Below are positions 8,115 to 16,158 of a stretch of 64,000 nt of DNA, one piece after another. The position numbers and the translations under genes are program-made. Source of the stretch: an uncultured Peptostreptococcaceae bacterium. GTDB taxonomy: Bacteria > Bacillota > Clostridia > Peptostreptococcales > Anaerovoracaceae. Within the stretch, counting starts at the first letter, position 1; each line of letters starts with the position of its first letter. Where the stretch lies: positions 121,176-185,175 of the forward strand of contig CAJUQR010000005.1 in assembly GCA_910588185.1 (NCBI GenBank), given 5' to 3'. The notes below the pieces were generated by a model. The model did no database searches, was not told where the DNA came from, and saw nothing but the letters and a program-made list of their open reading frames with translations.

Positions 8115-8148
8115 ACATAAAAAAGAGTCCTGCACATTCAGGACTCTT
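8115..8148 (-). terminator. Terminator of the TPR lipoprotein operon
   Basis: A perfect 10-bp stem pairs 8123-8132 with 8139-8148 around a 6-nt loop. Read on the minus strand it is followed by TTTTTTATGTTT, 12 bp after the stop codon at 8161. Confidence 0.9.
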
Positions 8149-8160
8149 ATCTTTTAAAGA

Positions 8161-8799
8161 TTATTGTTTCTCTTCTTCAATCATTTCTGCGATAGTATCG
8201 GCATTTTTATAGCCTTTTTCTCTTGCTGTATTTAAATATTCATTTGCTTTTTCAAAGTCATCAGTTTTAGCATAAGCCAGCGCTGCATTGCCCCAAGCTA
8301 CTGCTAAATCAGGATCTTTTTCAATAGCTTTGTTAAAGTATTCTATGGCTTTTTCAGCATCGCCTTCCAGCAAATACAGCGAACCTAGACTTGAATTAAG
8401 CTCAGGATAATCTGGATCTATTGCTGTTGCTTGTACATAAAGCTGTTTAGCTTTGTTGCCGTCACCTTTTTGCCTGTAAGCTATAGCAAGATTTACATAG
8501 TTACGTACATTGGAGGAATCTGCTTCTAAAGATATATCATAGCTTTCTATAGCTTTATCGATGTCATCAAGTTCCATATATGTATTGCCTAAAAATGCGT
8601 ACAGATCGCTCGTACTTACATTTTCTGATACACCTTTTTTGATTGCATCTTCGAAATAGGACAATGCAGCGTCATAATCACCATTCATATATGCTTTTTG
8701 TCCGTCTTTATATAGGCTGTCTCCGTCAGAACTGCTGCATGCTGAAAAGGTGAAAATTATACATAGTATTGTAATAACACTTATAAATTTCTTCTTCAT
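8161..8799 (-). CDS. TPR-repeat lipoprotein
   Basis: Predicted surface lipoprotein of 212 aa. The N-terminus MKKKFISVITILCIIFTFSAC is a signal peptide ending in a lipobox-like FSAC, so the Cys near residue 21 should be lipidated. After it come about five tetratricopeptide repeats (for example SLYKDGQKAYMNGDYDAALSY and EYFNKAIEKDPDLAVAWGNAA), suggesting a protein-protein scaffold on the outer membrane face. ATG 8799 is chosen because GGAGGATAATT precedes it; further in-frame codons upstream would destroy the signal peptide. It is co-transcribed with the membrane protein gene 16 bp upstream. Confidence 0.88.
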   Translation of the reverse strand: MKKKFISVITILCIIFTFSACSSSDGDSLYKDGQKAYMNGDYDAALSYFEDAIKKGVSENVSTSDLYAFLGNTYMELDDIDKAIESYDISLEADSSNVRNYVNLAIAYRQKGDGNKAKQLYVQATAIDPDYPELNSSLGSLYLLEGDAEKAIEYFNKAIEKDPDLAVAWGNAALAYAKTDDFEKANEYLNTAREKGYKNADTIAEMIEEEKQ

Positions 8800-8815
8800 A
8801 ATTATCCTCCGAATA

Positions 8816-9151
8816 TTATAGGATTCCAAAAGAAATCCAGTTAGATATGAGGTATGCTGCGGCTGCCATAACACATGCAAATGAAATTACCTTTGATTTA
8901 ACTTTTGATTCCTTTTCGAATACCGCCATAGATGTTATCCATGATATAACCAATGTTATGAGCGCTATGATAGTCATTTTATTGATGGTTGGCGCAAACC
9001 CTCTGAGGAGATAACAAAGCAGCGCTATAATTGCTACAGTTATCAGATATTTTAGCCATCCGCCACGGTTAAAAATGATTGGAATAAGCAGTGCTGCCCA
9101 TATGATTCCAAGCAAAATACATTTTAGTATCAATATAAGTAAAGCTTCCAT
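8816..9151 (-). CDS. Small integral membrane protein of unknown function
   Basis: A 111-aa very hydrophobic protein with about four predicted membrane segments (near 2-24, 33-50, 59-75, 86-108) separated by short charged turns (NRGGWLK, EKESKVK). I do not recognise a family. An AAGGAG site precedes its ATG by 7 nt. It heads a two-gene operon with the TPR lipoprotein, so a shared envelope role is an inference from context only. Confidence 0.75.
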   Translation of the reverse strand: MEALLILILKCILLGIIWAALLIPIIFNRGGWLKYLITVAIIALLCYLLRGFAPTINKMTIIALITLVISWITSMAVFEKESKVKSKVISFACVMAAAAYLISNWISFGIL

Positions 9152-9270
9152 AAATACTCCTTATCTTAAGTTTTGTTCTTTCATAAAAGCATACCATAAA
9201 ACCGACGGCAGTGGAATGATTTTTTGAAGTGAAAAAAATATTGTAAAATGTCGGAAATTTTGTATAAGCA

Positions 9271-9299
9271 TTGATTTTCGAACAGTTTTGAGTTAAAAT
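9271..9299 (+). promoter_or_regulatory. Promoter of the thymidine kinase gene
   Basis: TTGATT at 9271-9276 and TAAAAT at 9294-9299 with a 17-bp spacer, 27 bp before the tdk start and in the gap between divergent genes. Confidence 0.6.
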
Positions 9300-9325
9300 A
9301 TACGTATAGTAATTGGGAGGATAAT

Positions 9326-9910
9326 ATGGCACAGTTATATTACAGATATAGCACGATGAACGCCGGAAAATCTATAGAGTTAATAAAAGTTGCTTATAAC
9401 TATGAGGAAAGAGGTAAGAATGTTCTTACCCTTGTACCTTCGGTAGATGATAGATATGGTGTGGGTCTTATAACATCAAGAATAGGCGTACAGCGCGAAG
9501 CTTTGATAGTAAAAGATGAAACAAACATACTGGAGCTTTATCTCAGAGAAAACGAAAAAAGAAAGATTGATTGTGTTCTCATAGATGAATGTCAGTTCCT
9601 AAAAAAACATCATGTGCAGGAATTGGTTGAGATAGTAGATAGCTGCGAAGTACCGGTTTTAGCTTATGGATTAAAAAACGATTTCAGAAATGAACTTTTT
9701 GAAGGCTCGTATTACATGCTAATATATGCAGACAAGATAGAAGAGATTAAAACCATATGCTGGTGCGGACGTAAAGCTACTATGGTAGCCAGAGTTGTGG
9801 ACGGGCAGTTTGTGAAACAGGGCGAGCAAGTGGTTATCGGTGGAAACGATATGTATGTGTCATTGTGCAGGAAACATTACAATGATGGACGCCTAGGAGC
9901 TAATAAATAA
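9326..9910 (+). CDS. tdk: Thymidine kinase
   Basis: Salvage enzyme that phosphorylates thymidine to dTMP using ATP. The 194-aa protein is of the tetrameric bacterial type: P-loop YSTMNAGKS at about 7-15, the DECQFL segment near 88-93 (catalytic Glu/Asp region), and a zinc-binding lasso with CWC (about 146-148) and CRKH (about 183-186). GGGAGG lies 7 nt before the ATG. It lacks a clear terminator before the next gene. Confidence 0.95.
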   Translation: MAQLYYRYSTMNAGKSIELIKVAYNYEERGKNVLTLVPSVDDRYGVGLITSRIGVQREALIVKDETNILELYLRENEKRKIDCVLIDECQFLKKHHVQELVEIVDSCEVPVLAYGLKNDFRNELFEGSYYMLIYADKIEEIKTICWCGRKATMVARVVDGQFVKQGEQVVIGGNDMYVSLCRKHYNDGRLGANK

Positions 9911-9936
9911 TAATAATAAATAAAAGGGTAGTAAAA

Positions 9937-11907
9937 GTGGATAAGTGCAAAAGAAAAAATAATTTAATATTGATTTTTACAATTATGATTGTTTTGGCAT
10001 TTGCAGCAATCATATCAACAAGTGAAGCATTTGGAGCGACTAAGGGGACTGTATCTGATAAGGCTGGACTTAATGTAAGGAAAGGACCCGGAACGGATTA
10101 TTCTGTACTATATGCTTTGAGCTATGGCGAGACATTTGATGTGCTTGCTACAACAAATGACAAAGCCGGTGAAAAATGGTATAGAATATACGCAAGAGGA
10201 CAGGAAGGTTATGTAATTGCCAAATATGCTAAAGTTGAAGAAACCGATGATTACATCTACAATAAAACTTTTGAAGAAAATTTAACCGCACAGGGATTTC
10301 CTGAAAGCTATAAGGAATATTTGAGAAAACTTCATGCGGCTCATCCTAAATGGGTGTTCAAAGCTCAAAAAACTGGTTTGAACTGGAATGACGTAATTGC
10401 AAAGCAAAGTATAGTAGGCAGAAATTTGATACATGAAAGTTATCCGGATTCTTGGAAATCCAAGGAGTATGGAGCTTATGACCCGTCTACGGGTAAGTAT
10501 GTTATATTTGACAGCGGCGGATATGTGGCTGCTTCTGAATCTATAATTAAATACTATGTGGATCCTCGTAACTTCTTAGATGAGACTGGGATTTTCCAGT
10601 TCATGTCTCATTCTTATGACAGCAGTACACAGACAAAATCAGGTCTGCAGTCATTGGTTGCAGGAACATTTTTAGCAGGGACTTTCCCGGAAAAAAGTAC
10701 CAAGTATCCTACTTATTCAGATGTAATCATGGATGCGGGCAAACAGTCTAAAGCAAATCCTTATGTACTCGCTTCTATGATTTTAGTTGAGCAGGGAAGT
10801 GACGGCAGAGGACATAGTATTTCCGGTACTGAAAATGGATATAAAGGATTATATAACTTTTTTAATATAAATGCTTATAAGACAAGCAGTCACAGTGCTG
10901 TGGAAAATGGATTGATATATGCTAGGACTAAAGGCTGGACGACAAGGGTTAAGTCGATTATTGAGGGTGCTGCGTATTATGCTAAGGAATACATAAATAA
11001 TAATCAGAATACTCAGTATCTTAAAAAGTTTAATATGATGAATGGATTGTCAAGTGTTGCCACTCATCAATATATGACTAATGTAAAGGGTGCGGCAGAT
11101 GAGGCCTCAAGGCTTCGTCAAGGATACTCTTCCATTATGGATACTGCTTTGACATTTAATATTCCTGTTTATAACAATATGCCGGCAGTTGCATGCTCGC
11201 AGCCTGGAAAAGGTAATAATGATTATTTCTTAAAATCATTGTCGGTTTCAGGATATAGTTTGATGCCTGCATTTAACATGTATACTTCTGATTATGAATT
11301 AGTAGTTCCAGCCAATGTAACATCAGTTACTATAAATGCAGCAGCGAGAGATTCAGGGGCTAAAGTATCAGGCTCGGGAAAGATAAATCTTACCGGCAAT
11401 ACAACAAAGGTTACCGTAATAGTGACTTCGTCAAGTGGAGCAACAAAGAAGTACAATATTACTATTGCTAAAGAAGTGGGAAGCGAAGCCAATCCTACAA
11501 GTTCGAAGTACAAAATCGGCAAGCAAATTACAGGAGTTGGATTTAATACTTCCGTATCAACATTTAAATCAAATATTAAAGCGCCAACTGGTTATACTTT
11601 AAAAGTGACAAATTCATCAGGCAAAGAGGTTACATCTGGTAATGTTGGTACAGGAATGAATGTTGTACTTTATAAAGGCGGCTCAGCTGTAAAGAGCATA
11701 CCTGTTGTGATAAAGGGCGATGTGAATGGAGATGGTAAACTCACTTCTGCCGATGTACTTTTTGCTCAGCGTCATATAATCAAAACGTACACTCTTAGTG
11801 GAGTTTATTTAAATGGTGCAGATATTAACGGAGATGGCAAATTAGGTTCGGTAGACGTGCTTTATATGCAAAGGCATATAGTAGGCACTTATACTATAAA
11901 AAATTAA
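9937..11907 (+). CDS. Secreted SH3/glucosaminidase/cadherin-like protein with C-terminal dockerin
   Basis: Exported 656-aa peptidoglycan hydrolase candidate. Domains in order: signal peptide (1-33), bacterial SH3 (about 37-100, LNVRKGPGTDYSVL), mannosyl-glycoprotein endo-beta-N-acetylglucosaminidase-like domain (about 190-370, probable catalytic Glu in MILVEQGSDG near 286), cadherin-like beta-sandwich (about 430-512), a linker, and a type I dockerin (about 593-650) with two calcium loops DVNGDGKLTSADV and DINGDGKLGSVDV. GTG 9937 is the start, preceded by AAAGGG. The next gene, 14 bp later, encodes a cohesin-like membrane protein, the obvious candidate partner for the dockerin. Confidence 0.88.
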   Translation: MDKCKRKNNLILIFTIMIVLAFAAIISTSEAFGATKGTVSDKAGLNVRKGPGTDYSVLYALSYGETFDVLATTNDKAGEKWYRIYARGQEGYVIAKYAKVEETDDYIYNKTFEENLTAQGFPESYKEYLRKLHAAHPKWVFKAQKTGLNWNDVIAKQSIVGRNLIHESYPDSWKSKEYGAYDPSTGKYVIFDSGGYVAASESIIKYYVDPRNFLDETGIFQFMSHSYDSSTQTKSGLQSLVAGTFLAGTFPEKSTKYPTYSDVIMDAGKQSKANPYVLASMILVEQGSDGRGHSISGTENGYKGLYNFFNINAYKTSSHSAVENGLIYARTKGWTTRVKSIIEGAAYYAKEYINNNQNTQYLKKFNMMNGLSSVATHQYMTNVKGAADEASRLRQGYSSIMDTALTFNIPVYNNMPAVACSQPGKGNNDYFLKSLSVSGYSLMPAFNMYTSDYELVVPANVTSVTINAAARDSGAKVSGSGKINLTGNTTKVTVIVTSSSGATKKYNITIAKEVGSEANPTSSKYKIGKQITGVGFNTSVSTFKSNIKAPTGYTLKVTNSSGKEVTSGNVGTGMNVVLYKGGSAVKSIPVVIKGDVNGDGKLTSADVLFAQRHIIKTYTLSGVYLNGADINGDGKLGSVDVLYMQRHIVGTYTIKN

Positions 11908-11921
11908 AGTAGGGATTTGAG

Positions 11922-13133
11922 ATGAAAAAAAGAAGTATTATATTAATTTTAGTATTATGTTTAATTACATTTGGTATTAATGTTTCAACTGTATTTGGGG
12001 CATCAGCAACAGTAAGTGTTTCTGGAGGAGGCAGTTATACTGTTGGTAGTACTGTTAAAATAACTTATACTTATTCTGGTGCAAACTTTGGTGTGGCTTC
12101 CACAGATATAAGATATGATTCCTCTGTATTGCAATATACAGGATGTACAGGAGGTACGGGACCAGAATTTGCTTCAGGGGCATTGACTGTCATTACAGGT
12201 GACGGAAATAAAAGATCGTCTTTAAGTGTTACATTGTCCTTCAAAGCATTGAAAGCAGGAAATTCTAGTGTAAGTGTTTCCACTGGAAGTGGAGGAGTTG
12301 TAAATTATGATGGACAAGAGTTAAGCGTATCTTCAAAAAGTACTAGTGTTAGTGTAACAAATCCATCAACTTCAGCTTCAAGTAATGCGAATCTATCTTA
12401 TCTTAGAGTTTCATCAGGAAGCCTTTCACCGTCATTTTCGGCAAATACGACTGAATACAGAGTCAATGTAGGAAATGACGTTACTACATGTACGATGAGT
12501 GCAGATACGCAAGATCCTAACGCCAGGCTTGCAGTAAGCGGTTCAGCAAATCTTTCTGTAGGTCATAATGTGAGAAAGATTACAGTAACAGCCCAAAATG
12601 GTAAGACAAAGACTTATACCATAAATATATATAGAGCTGATGGAAATTCAAGTGATAATGATGATCCGGATGATAACGACGATAATGATAATGACGACGA
12701 TAATAAGAGACCGGAAGTACTTGAGACTACCATAGGCGAGAAAAAATACACTATTGTTGAGAGTTATGATAATAAAGAGGTTCCTCATGGATTCACCATG
12801 ACTACTGCAAAATTTGGCGAATATGAAATTCCGGTATTTACGGATAAGGAACTGAGATACACTCTTGCGCTCTTAAAAGACAGCGAAACCGGAGATGAAA
12901 AGTGGTTTTTCTATGATGAGGAAAAAGACCAATTTAGAAACTCTACTTCGCTTACAGCAGAAGAAATAATTGCTTATGAAAAAGCATCTGCTTCTAAAGA
13001 TAATGTTTCTAAAGATGAGGAAAAGAAATTTGGAACTGATACTATTTTGTTTGTAGCTTTAGGAGCAACTGCGGCAGTTCTTTTGGGAGCCGTGATAGTT
13101 CTTCAAGTTAAGATTATTAGAAGAAAGAGATAG
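11922..13133 (+). CDS. Membrane-anchored cohesin-like, cadherin-like surface protein
   Basis: 403-aa protein: signal peptide (1-27), a cohesin-like beta-sandwich (about 28-146; features ATVSVSGGGSYTVGSTV, STDIRYDSSVLQYTG and LSFKALKAGNSSVSVS match the cohesin/type III scaffold fold), cadherin-like domain (about 155-237, SYLRVSSGSLSPSFSANTTEY), an Asp/Asn-rich linker (about 241-262), a further domain I do not recognise, and a C-terminal membrane helix (about 376-397) ending in the basic tail KIIRRKR. It should display the cohesin-like domain outside the cell. Its neighbour carries a dockerin, so this may tether that hydrolase to the surface; this pairing is an inference. Confidence 0.82.
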   Translation: MKKRSIILILVLCLITFGINVSTVFGASATVSVSGGGSYTVGSTVKITYTYSGANFGVASTDIRYDSSVLQYTGCTGGTGPEFASGALTVITGDGNKRSSLSVTLSFKALKAGNSSVSVSTGSGGVVNYDGQELSVSSKSTSVSVTNPSTSASSNANLSYLRVSSGSLSPSFSANTTEYRVNVGNDVTTCTMSADTQDPNARLAVSGSANLSVGHNVRKITVTAQNGKTKTYTINIYRADGNSSDNDDPDDNDDNDNDDDNKRPEVLETTIGEKKYTIVESYDNKEVPHGFTMTTAKFGEYEIPVFTDKELRYTLALLKDSETGDEKWFFYDEEKDQFRNSTSLTAEEIIAYEKASASKDNVSKDEEKKFGTDTILFVALGATAAVLLGAVIVLQVKIIRRKR

Positions 13134-13167
13134 ACAAAAGATATGAAATCATCATAGAATGATAAAT

Positions 13168-13206
13168 AAAAAGGACTTTAGCGTTTGAACCTAAGGTCCT
13201 TTTTGT
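13168..13206. terminator. Bidirectional terminator between convergent genes
   Basis: AAAGGACTTTAG pairs with CTAAGGTCCTTT (12 bp, one G-U) around an 8-nt loop, with A and T runs on both sides. It serves the cohesin gene on plus and the radical SAM gene on minus. Confidence 0.88.
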
Positions 13207-13210
13207 AATT

Positions 13211-14137
13211 TCATTCACTTTTTTTACCTTGCCAAGTATCTCTTAAACTAAGCTGTTCATTTATTCTGTTTAAAATTGTTCTTTTATTGAAACTCCATGG
13301 CGGATTTATTAATATAGGGCGCGGTGCATCGCCTGTCAGTCTGTGGATTGTTATGCTGGAAGGTATGATTTCCAGACATTTGACGACGATATTTACATAA
13401 GAATCTATGGAATCAAAAGGCATATAATCTCTATGAGTCGTTTCCATTGTTGAACCTTTTACTATATTAAGAAGGTGTAGTTTGATTCCAAACAGACCTT
13501 TTATGGAAGAAACATATTTTACTGATTCTAAAATCATTTCTTCAGTTTCACCTGGAAGCCCAAGAATGAGATGAACTACAAATTTTATATTGCGTTTGGC
13601 CAGCTCAGATACGGCGTTATCAAAGCATTCAAGGTCATAGCATCTATTTATGTTTTCTGCTGTCTTTTGGTGTATGGTTTGTAGTCCGAGTTCAACCCAT
13701 AAAAAATGAGTTTTATTTATTCGTTCCAGCAAATTCAGTACGTCTTCTGAGAGACAGTCAGGGCGGGTACCTATTACAAGCCCTTCAATTTTTTCATTTG
13801 ATAATATGTCATAATATTTGTGCTCTAAAACATCGACTCCAGCATAAGTATTTGTATGGTTTTGAAAGTAAGCAAGATATTTTGCATTAGGCCACTTTTT
13901 CTTATAAAGTTCTATCTGTTCATCTATAGAAGATGCAAATTCACCTGAACCGGTATCAGAACAAAAAGTGCATCCGCCTATACCTTTAGTACCATCTCTG
14001 TTAGGGCAGGTAAAACCTCCGTCAATAGAAAGTTTGATGGTCTTTTGACCAAAATAGTTTTTTAGCCATGCATCGGCAGAATAGAAACGTTTATCACCAA
14101 AAAAAGATGGAATTTTTTCATTAAAAATTTGGCTCAT
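13211..14137 (-). CDS. Radical SAM protein, YhcC/YtqA (TIGR01212) family
   Basis: 308-aa radical SAM enzyme of unestablished reaction. The cluster-binding cysteines appear as CPNRDGTKGIGGCTFC (about residues 44-59), the spacing typical of this family rather than the classical CX3CX2C alone. Other features are GTRPDCLSEDVL, WVELGLQ and LILGLPGET. The N-terminal region (DKRFYSADAWLKNYFG) also fits. It is transcribed alone, convergent with the cohesin gene and divergent from queH. Confidence 0.9.
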   Translation of the reverse strand: MSQIFNEKIPSFFGDKRFYSADAWLKNYFGQKTIKLSIDGGFTCPNRDGTKGIGGCTFCSDTGSGEFASSIDEQIELYKKKWPNAKYLAYFQNHTNTYAGVDVLEHKYYDILSNEKIEGLVIGTRPDCLSEDVLNLLERINKTHFLWVELGLQTIHQKTAENINRCYDLECFDNAVSELAKRNIKFVVHLILGLPGETEEMILESVKYVSSIKGLFGIKLHLLNIVKGSTMETTHRDYMPFDSIDSYVNIVVKCLEIIPSSITIHRLTGDAPRPILINPPWSFNKRTILNRINEQLSLRDTWQGKKSE

Positions 14138-14479
14138 ATTACTTTAAATCCTTTAATTTGAATGTTTATTGTGGTATAATTATTGTTATTATTTATTCGT
14201 GCTTATGTTGAATAGGATAATGGTTTTGTCTAAAATCAACAAAACTATGTCAAAAAGTCAAAGAAATTGCTCAAATGTTGTAAAAACTATTGTATAATCA
14301 ACAATTTTGTCAATATATTTTGGCAGAATCGATTGTTATGTGCGAAAAATAAGCAAATTGTTGACATTTTACGTAAAAATGAAAATTTTGGTCAACATGG
14401 ACTCGCATATAACAAATAATACGATATTAACGTTTGTTTTGCAAGAGACACGTAGTATTAAAAAGAAAGGAGGAAGCAT
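14138..14479. promoter_or_regulatory. Intergenic region upstream of queH with extended -10 elements
   Basis: This 342-bp AT-rich gap has no plausible gene. TGTGGTATAAT at 14170-14180 is a plus-strand extended -10 element and a second TATAAT lies at 14293-14298. A 7-bp inverted repeat, TGTTGAC (14359-14365) and GTCAACA (14391-14397), flanks an AT-rich centre. If transcription starts near 14187, the queH leader would be almost 300 nt. I see no recognisable preQ1, T-box or other known riboswitch. Confidence 0.4.
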
Positions 14480-15121
14480 ATGAAAAAATCCCAGGCTGAT
14501 AGCCAATTGATAAATGAAATAAATTGTATAGAACAACCATTTAACATTGATCCGGAAGTTAAAGTTACAAAGAACAGACTGCTTCTTCATTCTTGTTGTG
14601 GACCTTGCAGTACAGCTTGCATAGAAAGGCTTATAGGAGATTATAAGATAACAGTATTTTTTTATAATCCAAACATAACTGACAGAGAAGAATATGAACT
14701 TCGCAAAGAAAATCAAATCAAATTTTTAAATATATATAACGAAAAAGTCCCTGAAGAAGATAAAGTAGAATTCATAGAGGGAGAATATATTACCGAGGAA
14801 TTTTATAATGTAGCAAGGGGACTGGAACAGGAACTGGAAGGAGGCAATAGATGTACGGAATGTTTTAAGCTAAGAATGGATAGAACCGCATTAGCAGCAC
14901 TTCGTACAGGTAATAATATTTTTGGAACGACTCTTACTGTAAGTCCGCATAAAAATTACAATTTAATTTCGGCTATAGGATGTGAACTTGCTGAAAAATA
15001 TGGACTTGAATTTTTGGATATTGACTTTAAGAAAAAGGCCGGATTCCAGAGAAGTATACAGATGTCTAAAGAATATGGTTTGTATAGACAAAATTACTGC
15101 GGTTGCAGTTTTTCTAAATAA
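14480..15121 (+). CDS. queH: Epoxyqueuosine reductase QueH
   Basis: Catalyses the last step of queuosine synthesis, reducing epoxyqueuosine to queuosine in tRNA; it replaces QueG in many bacteria. The 213-aa protein shows the family cysteine pattern: HSCCGPCSTAC (about 38-48), RCTECFKLRMDR (about 125-136) and CGCSFSK at the C-terminus. AAAGGAGGAAGC precedes the ATG. queA and tgt, which perform the two earlier steps on tRNA, lie in this window at 41165-43347. It forms an operon with asnA (17 bp gap). Confidence 0.93.
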   Translation: MKKSQADSQLINEINCIEQPFNIDPEVKVTKNRLLLHSCCGPCSTACIERLIGDYKITVFFYNPNITDREEYELRKENQIKFLNIYNEKVPEEDKVEFIEGEYITEEFYNVARGLEQELEGGNRCTECFKLRMDRTALAALRTGNNIFGTTLTVSPHKNYNLISAIGCELAEKYGLEFLDIDFKKKAGFQRSIQMSKEYGLYRQNYCGCSFSK

Positions 15122-15138
15122 TAGATTGGAGGAAACTT

Positions 15139-16149
15139 ATGTCACATTTAATTTTACCTGAGAACTATGATTCTCTTATAGATCTGATGGAAAGTCAGAG
15201 AGCAATCAAAAAGATTAAGGATTATTTCCAGCAGGAGCTGGCTTATGGGCTTAACCTTAGGAGAGTGTCCGCACCTTTATTTGTAGACCCTACCACAGGT
15301 CTTAATGATAATTTAAACGGCGTGGAAAGAAGAGTTAAATTTACACTTAAAGATATAGACGAGCTGGAAGTAGAAGTAGTACAGTCACTTGCAAAGTGGA
15401 AAAGAATGGCTCTTGGTAAATATGGTATAGAACCCGGACATGGAATATATACAGATATGAATGCAATAAGAAGAGATGAGGAACTTGACAATTTACATTC
15501 TGTATATGTGGACCAATGGGACTGGGAAAAGGTTATAACTAAGGAACAGAGAACAGAAGAGTATCTCAAAGAGACAGTTATGACTATTTATAATTCTGTT
15601 AAAAACTTAGGCGACTATGTAAACAGACTTTATAGAGATATAAAGACAGAACTCCCGAATGAGATTTTCTTTATAACCACTCAGGAGCTTGAGGATATGT
15701 ATCCTTCTATGACAGCTAAGGAAAGGGAAGATGCCATAACTAAGGAACATAAAGCAGTTTTCATAATGAAAATAGGCGGAAAACTTGCTTCAGGAAAGAA
15801 GCATGACGGACGTTCACCTGATTATGATGATTGGGAACTTAACGGAGATATAATACTTTGGAATGATGTTTTAGATAGAGCATTTGAAATCTCTTCTATG
15901 GGTATAAGAGTAGATAAAGATGCTATGGCAAAGCAGCTTAAAGCAGAAGGCTGCGAAGAAAGAGCTGAGCTTGAATTTCAGAAGGCTGTTTTAGAAGAAA
16001 GGCTTCCATATACCATAGGCGGAGGAATAGGTCAGAGCAGACTGTGCATGTACTTCTTGAGAAAAGCTCATATAGGTGAAGTACAGGCTTCCGTATGGCC
16101 TAAGGATATGGTAGAAACGTGTAAGGAACATAATATCCACTTGCTGTAA
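15139..16149 (+). CDS. asnA: Aspartate--ammonia ligase AsnA
   Basis: ATP-dependent ammonia-using asparagine synthetase. The 336-aa protein aligns with the full family length: SQRAIKKIKDYFQ, LNDNLNGVERRVKFT, AVVQSLAKWKR-like segment VVQSLAKWKRMAL, and the C-terminal GGGIGQSRLCM motif that resembles class II aminoacyl-tRNA synthetase motif 3. A GGAGG site is 7 nt before the ATG. It sits between queH and priA with short gaps (9 bp to priA), so it may be read through into the priA operon. Confidence 0.96.
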   Translation: MSHLILPENYDSLIDLMESQRAIKKIKDYFQQELAYGLNLRRVSAPLFVDPTTGLNDNLNGVERRVKFTLKDIDELEVEVVQSLAKWKRMALGKYGIEPGHGIYTDMNAIRRDEELDNLHSVYVDQWDWEKVITKEQRTEEYLKETVMTIYNSVKNLGDYVNRLYRDIKTELPNEIFFITTQELEDMYPSMTAKEREDAITKEHKAVFIMKIGGKLASGKKHDGRSPDYDDWELNGDIILWNDVLDRAFEISSMGIRVDKDAMAKQLKAEGCEERAELEFQKAVLEERLPYTIGGGIGQSRLCMYFLRKAHIGEVQASVWPKDMVETCKEHNIHLL

Positions 16150-16158
16150 AGGAAAAAT

